Positions 6,467-7,947 of a DNA stretch of 7,947 nt are shown piece after piece. Each line of letters begins with the position of its first letter. Position 1 is the first letter of the stretch. Under the pieces are notes generated by a model. It searched no databases and was not told the DNA's origin. It saw only the letters and a list, made by a program, of their open reading frames with translations. The stretch spans positions 1-7,947 of the forward strand of contig CAKARD010000062.1 of NCBI GenBank assembly GCA_916720425.1, in the 5' to 3' direction. The DNA is from an uncultured Kingella sp. GTDB taxonomy: Bacteria > Pseudomonadota > Gammaproteobacteria > Burkholderiales > Neisseriaceae. The position numbers and the translations under genes are program-made.

Positions 6467-7159
6467 TTATTTTTGATTTATTTGTTTGGAAGCACGGTGT
6501 GCTGCTAAGGAAGAAGGATATTTGCGTATCACTTGTCGCCAAGTTTCGCGAGCAATATCTTGTTGCTGAATTTGCCATTGACATTGGCCCACATTAAATA
6601 GCACTTCAGATGAGCTTAGGCTGCTGGCAAAGCGATTCGCGTAGCGTTGTCCAATATTAATTACCGATTGACAGTTGCCCAAATTTTGATGACTTTTTAT
6701 TAAAAGCAACATAGATTCTCGGGCGGTTTCTTTGCCATCTCCTCCGCCATCGGTATTTTGTAACGTTTGTATGACTTGTTGATACTTTTTTTGTTTGAAT
6801 AATTCTTTCGCTTGTTGTAACTGAGCGACTAAGGCACTGTCTTCTTGGACACTCTTATTAAATGGCATGGATTTATGATTTTTAGTTGATGTTTTTGTGA
6901 TATAGGCAAGGGTACGTTCTAATTTTTTTATACGCTCTTCTAAATAGTTAATCTGTTGTTGTTGTTTATTTTGTTTAATCATAAGTTGATAGATTAACTC
7001 TTGCTGCTCTTGAGTAGAGGGTTCGGGATAGGGAATAGAATTGACCTCTGATGCAACCGATACAGTTACAGCATCAGAAACAGTAGGTGCGTAAGATATC
7101 GGCAAATGACACGCAGATAAAGTCGTGGCAATCATACCAAGAATATAAAGACGTAACAT
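6467..7159 (-). CDS. Lipoprotein with coiled coil and TPR-like C-terminus (CpoB/YbgF-like)
   Basis: This 230-residue protein begins with a lipoprotein signal, MLRLYILGMIATTLSAC, with lipobox LSAC and acylated Cys17. Residue +2 is His rather than Asp, so sorting to the outer membrane is expected. A low-complexity linker follows. Residues about 56-87 form a Gln-rich coiled coil ending LEERIKKLERTLAYI. The C-terminal half has helix pairs of TPR type: LVAQLQQAKELFKQKKYQQV (about 110-129), then about 150-172, then LFNVGQCQWQIQQQDIARETW (187-207) followed by RKYPSS. Trimerising coiled coil plus TPR is the layout of CpoB/YbgF, which links peptidoglycan synthesis with the Tol-Pal system; CpoB, however, is periplasmic with a cleaved signal, and no tol or pal gene is near. 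A general periplasmic scaffold role is inference. The ATG lies 2 bases after the methyltransferase stop with no evident Shine-Dalgarno, suggesting coupled translation. Confidence 0.82.
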   Translation of the reverse strand: MLRLYILGMIATTLSACHLPISYAPTVSDAVTVSVASEVNSIPYPEPSTQEQQELIYQLMIKQNKQQQQINYLEERIKKLERTLAYITKTSTKNHKSMPFNKSVQEDSALVAQLQQAKELFKQKKYQQVIQTLQNTDGGGDGKETARESMLLLIKSHQNLGNCQSVINIGQRYANRFASSLSSSEVLFNVGQCQWQIQQQDIARETWRQVIRKYPSSLAAHRASKQINQK

Positions 7160-7161
7160 AG

Positions 7162-7818
7162 TTATATTTTTTGAACTAAGGTTAAACCATCGCCTAACGG
7201 TAAAGTCAGTGGACGAATATTTTTGTTATATATCAGTTGTGTGTTAAATTCATGCATAATATTATGGCTAGGGGCAGTATGTTGCGCGTCAATAATACGA
7301 CCACCCAACAATACATTATCTATTGCGATTAAACCACCGCGCCGCACTAATTTTAAACAGCGTTCAAAATAATGTGGTGTTGTAGGTTTGTCGGCATCAA
7401 TCAAAGCCATATCAAAACATGCGCCTTGTTTTATTAAATGGTCTAAGGTAATAATGGCAGGCTGAACATACAGAGTAATTTTGTGTGCCACACCAGCGTT
7501 TTTCCAATATTTTTGTGCTATATCAGTAAAGGTAACACTGGTATCACAGCAAGTTAAATGCGCAGTATCTGGCAAAGACAAGGCCATAGCAGTGCTGCTG
7601 TATCCTGTAAACGTGCCAATTTCTAGATAGTTGTTTACACCGATTAATTGTGCTAGCCAGACTAATACTTGTGCTTGTTCGGGTGCAATCGTCATGTGCC
7701 CTAAACGATGTTGTGCGCTGGCATGACGAATATCCGCCAAAACAGCGGTTTCCTTAGGATTGATTTGGCGGATATAGTCCAATAAATTATCTGAAAAATG
7801 GGCTCTTTGCAATGTCAT
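7162..7818 (-). CDS. Class I SAM-dependent O-methyltransferase, family 3 (caffeoyl-CoA OMT-like)
   Basis: This enzyme should transfer a methyl group from S-adenosylmethionine to a hydroxyl, probably of a catechol-like small molecule, with a divalent metal. The 218 residues are typical of the bacterial members. MTIAPEQAQVL (about 42-52) is the usual lead-in helix. YLEIGTFTGYSS (64-75) is the SAM-binding loop. Asp92 in CCDTS takes the place of the acidic residue that holds the SAM ribose. The metal site is Asp141 (LIDADK), Asp167 and Asn168 (IDNVLLGG), with the 26-residue spacing seen in the caffeoyl-CoA enzymes. The closing strand PLGDGLTLVQKI is also standard. The true substrate in bacteria is rarely known. 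It starts 3 bases after the partial gene upstream and ends 2 bases before the lipoprotein gene, so it is in the middle of an operon. It should not be confused with Pcm, the protein isoaspartate methyltransferase often found beside surE, which has different motifs. Confidence 0.93.
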   Translation of the reverse strand: MTLQRAHFSDNLLDYIRQINPKETAVLADIRHASAQHRLGHMTIAPEQAQVLVWLAQLIGVNNYLEIGTFTGYSSTAMALSLPDTAHLTCCDTSVTFTDIAQKYWKNAGVAHKITLYVQPAIITLDHLIKQGACFDMALIDADKPTTPHYFERCLKLVRRGGLIAIDNVLLGGRIIDAQHTAPSHNIMHEFNTQLIYNKNIRPLTLPLGDGLTLVQKI

Positions 7819-7821
7819 GAC

Positions 7822-7947
7822 TTAATCTTGATAATAAGTATAAGGTTTTTTTGCAACATGGGATTCGCGATAAGCTTTTTGTTCATCTGGATTCAAGTTT
7901 ACGTCCCATAAGATATGGCGATTGCGTAATCGCTCTTCAGTTAATTG
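7822..7947 (-). CDS. C-terminal end of an unrecognised gene, cut by the window edge
   Basis: An open minus-strand frame enters from the right edge and runs 41 codons to TAA at 7822-7824. It reads QLTEERLRNRHILWDVNLNP and then DEQKAYRESHVAKKPYTYYQD. The sequence is charged and soluble in character, with an aromatic Tyr-rich tail, and has base composition like its neighbours. It ends 3 bases before the methyltransferase ATG, so it is almost certainly the preceding gene of the same operon. I cannot name the family from this tail. Confidence 0.65.
   Translation of the reverse strand, partial: QLTEERLRNRHILWDVNLNPDEQKAYRESHVAKKPYTYYQD

Overview
The window reads as a piece of bacterial chromosome. 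All seven complete genes, plus one gene cut by the right edge, lie on the minus strand. An intact ETF:ubiquinone oxidoreductase, SurE, a YgiN-type monooxygenase and a CpoB/YbgF-like lipoprotein, in DNA of moderate-to-low GC, suggest a Gram-negative proteobacterium, most likely a gammaproteobacterium. This assignment is inference; there is no rRNA or other decisive marker. Lines I counted by hand give about 43-50% GC in the core genes, about 30% inside the leftmost gene and under 20% at the left edge.

In the direction of transcription (right to left), a tight cluster comes first. It holds the C-terminus of an unrecognised gene (7822-7947), a class I SAM O-methyltransferase (7162-7818), a lipoprotein with a coiled coil and a TPR-like C-terminus (6467-7159), an unrecognised 364-residue soluble protein (5357-6451) and SurE nucleotidase (4602-5360). 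The gaps are 3, 2 and 15 bases, and the last junction is a 4-base ATGA overlap, so this is very probably one operon. A YgiN-like monooxygenase (4216-4515) follows after 86 bases, with a weak hairpin-plus-T-run terminator behind it.

A second unit starts at a good sigma70-type promoter (4035-4063). It holds ETF-QO (2355-4016) and, 6 bases on, an EamA/DMT-family transporter (1494-2348). ETF-QO moves electrons from electron-transfer flavoprotein to ubiquinone; the ETF subunits and acyl-CoA dehydrogenases are not in the window.

The left 1.4 kb differs. It is markedly AT-rich and holds a 363-residue hypothetical protein (314-1405) whose last 90 or so residues look like a DUF6630-type domain. A frame-broken plus-strand fragment (1-229) converges on it and has a YD/Rhs-like sequence flavour. 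This looks like accessory DNA, possibly a decayed toxin/immunity or Rhs-tail locus, but that is a hypothesis. I saw no tRNA, rRNA, CRISPR array, insertion sequence or attachment site. Most of the window is ordinary housekeeping content; the least explained parts are the left edge and the uncharacterised gene coupled to surE.
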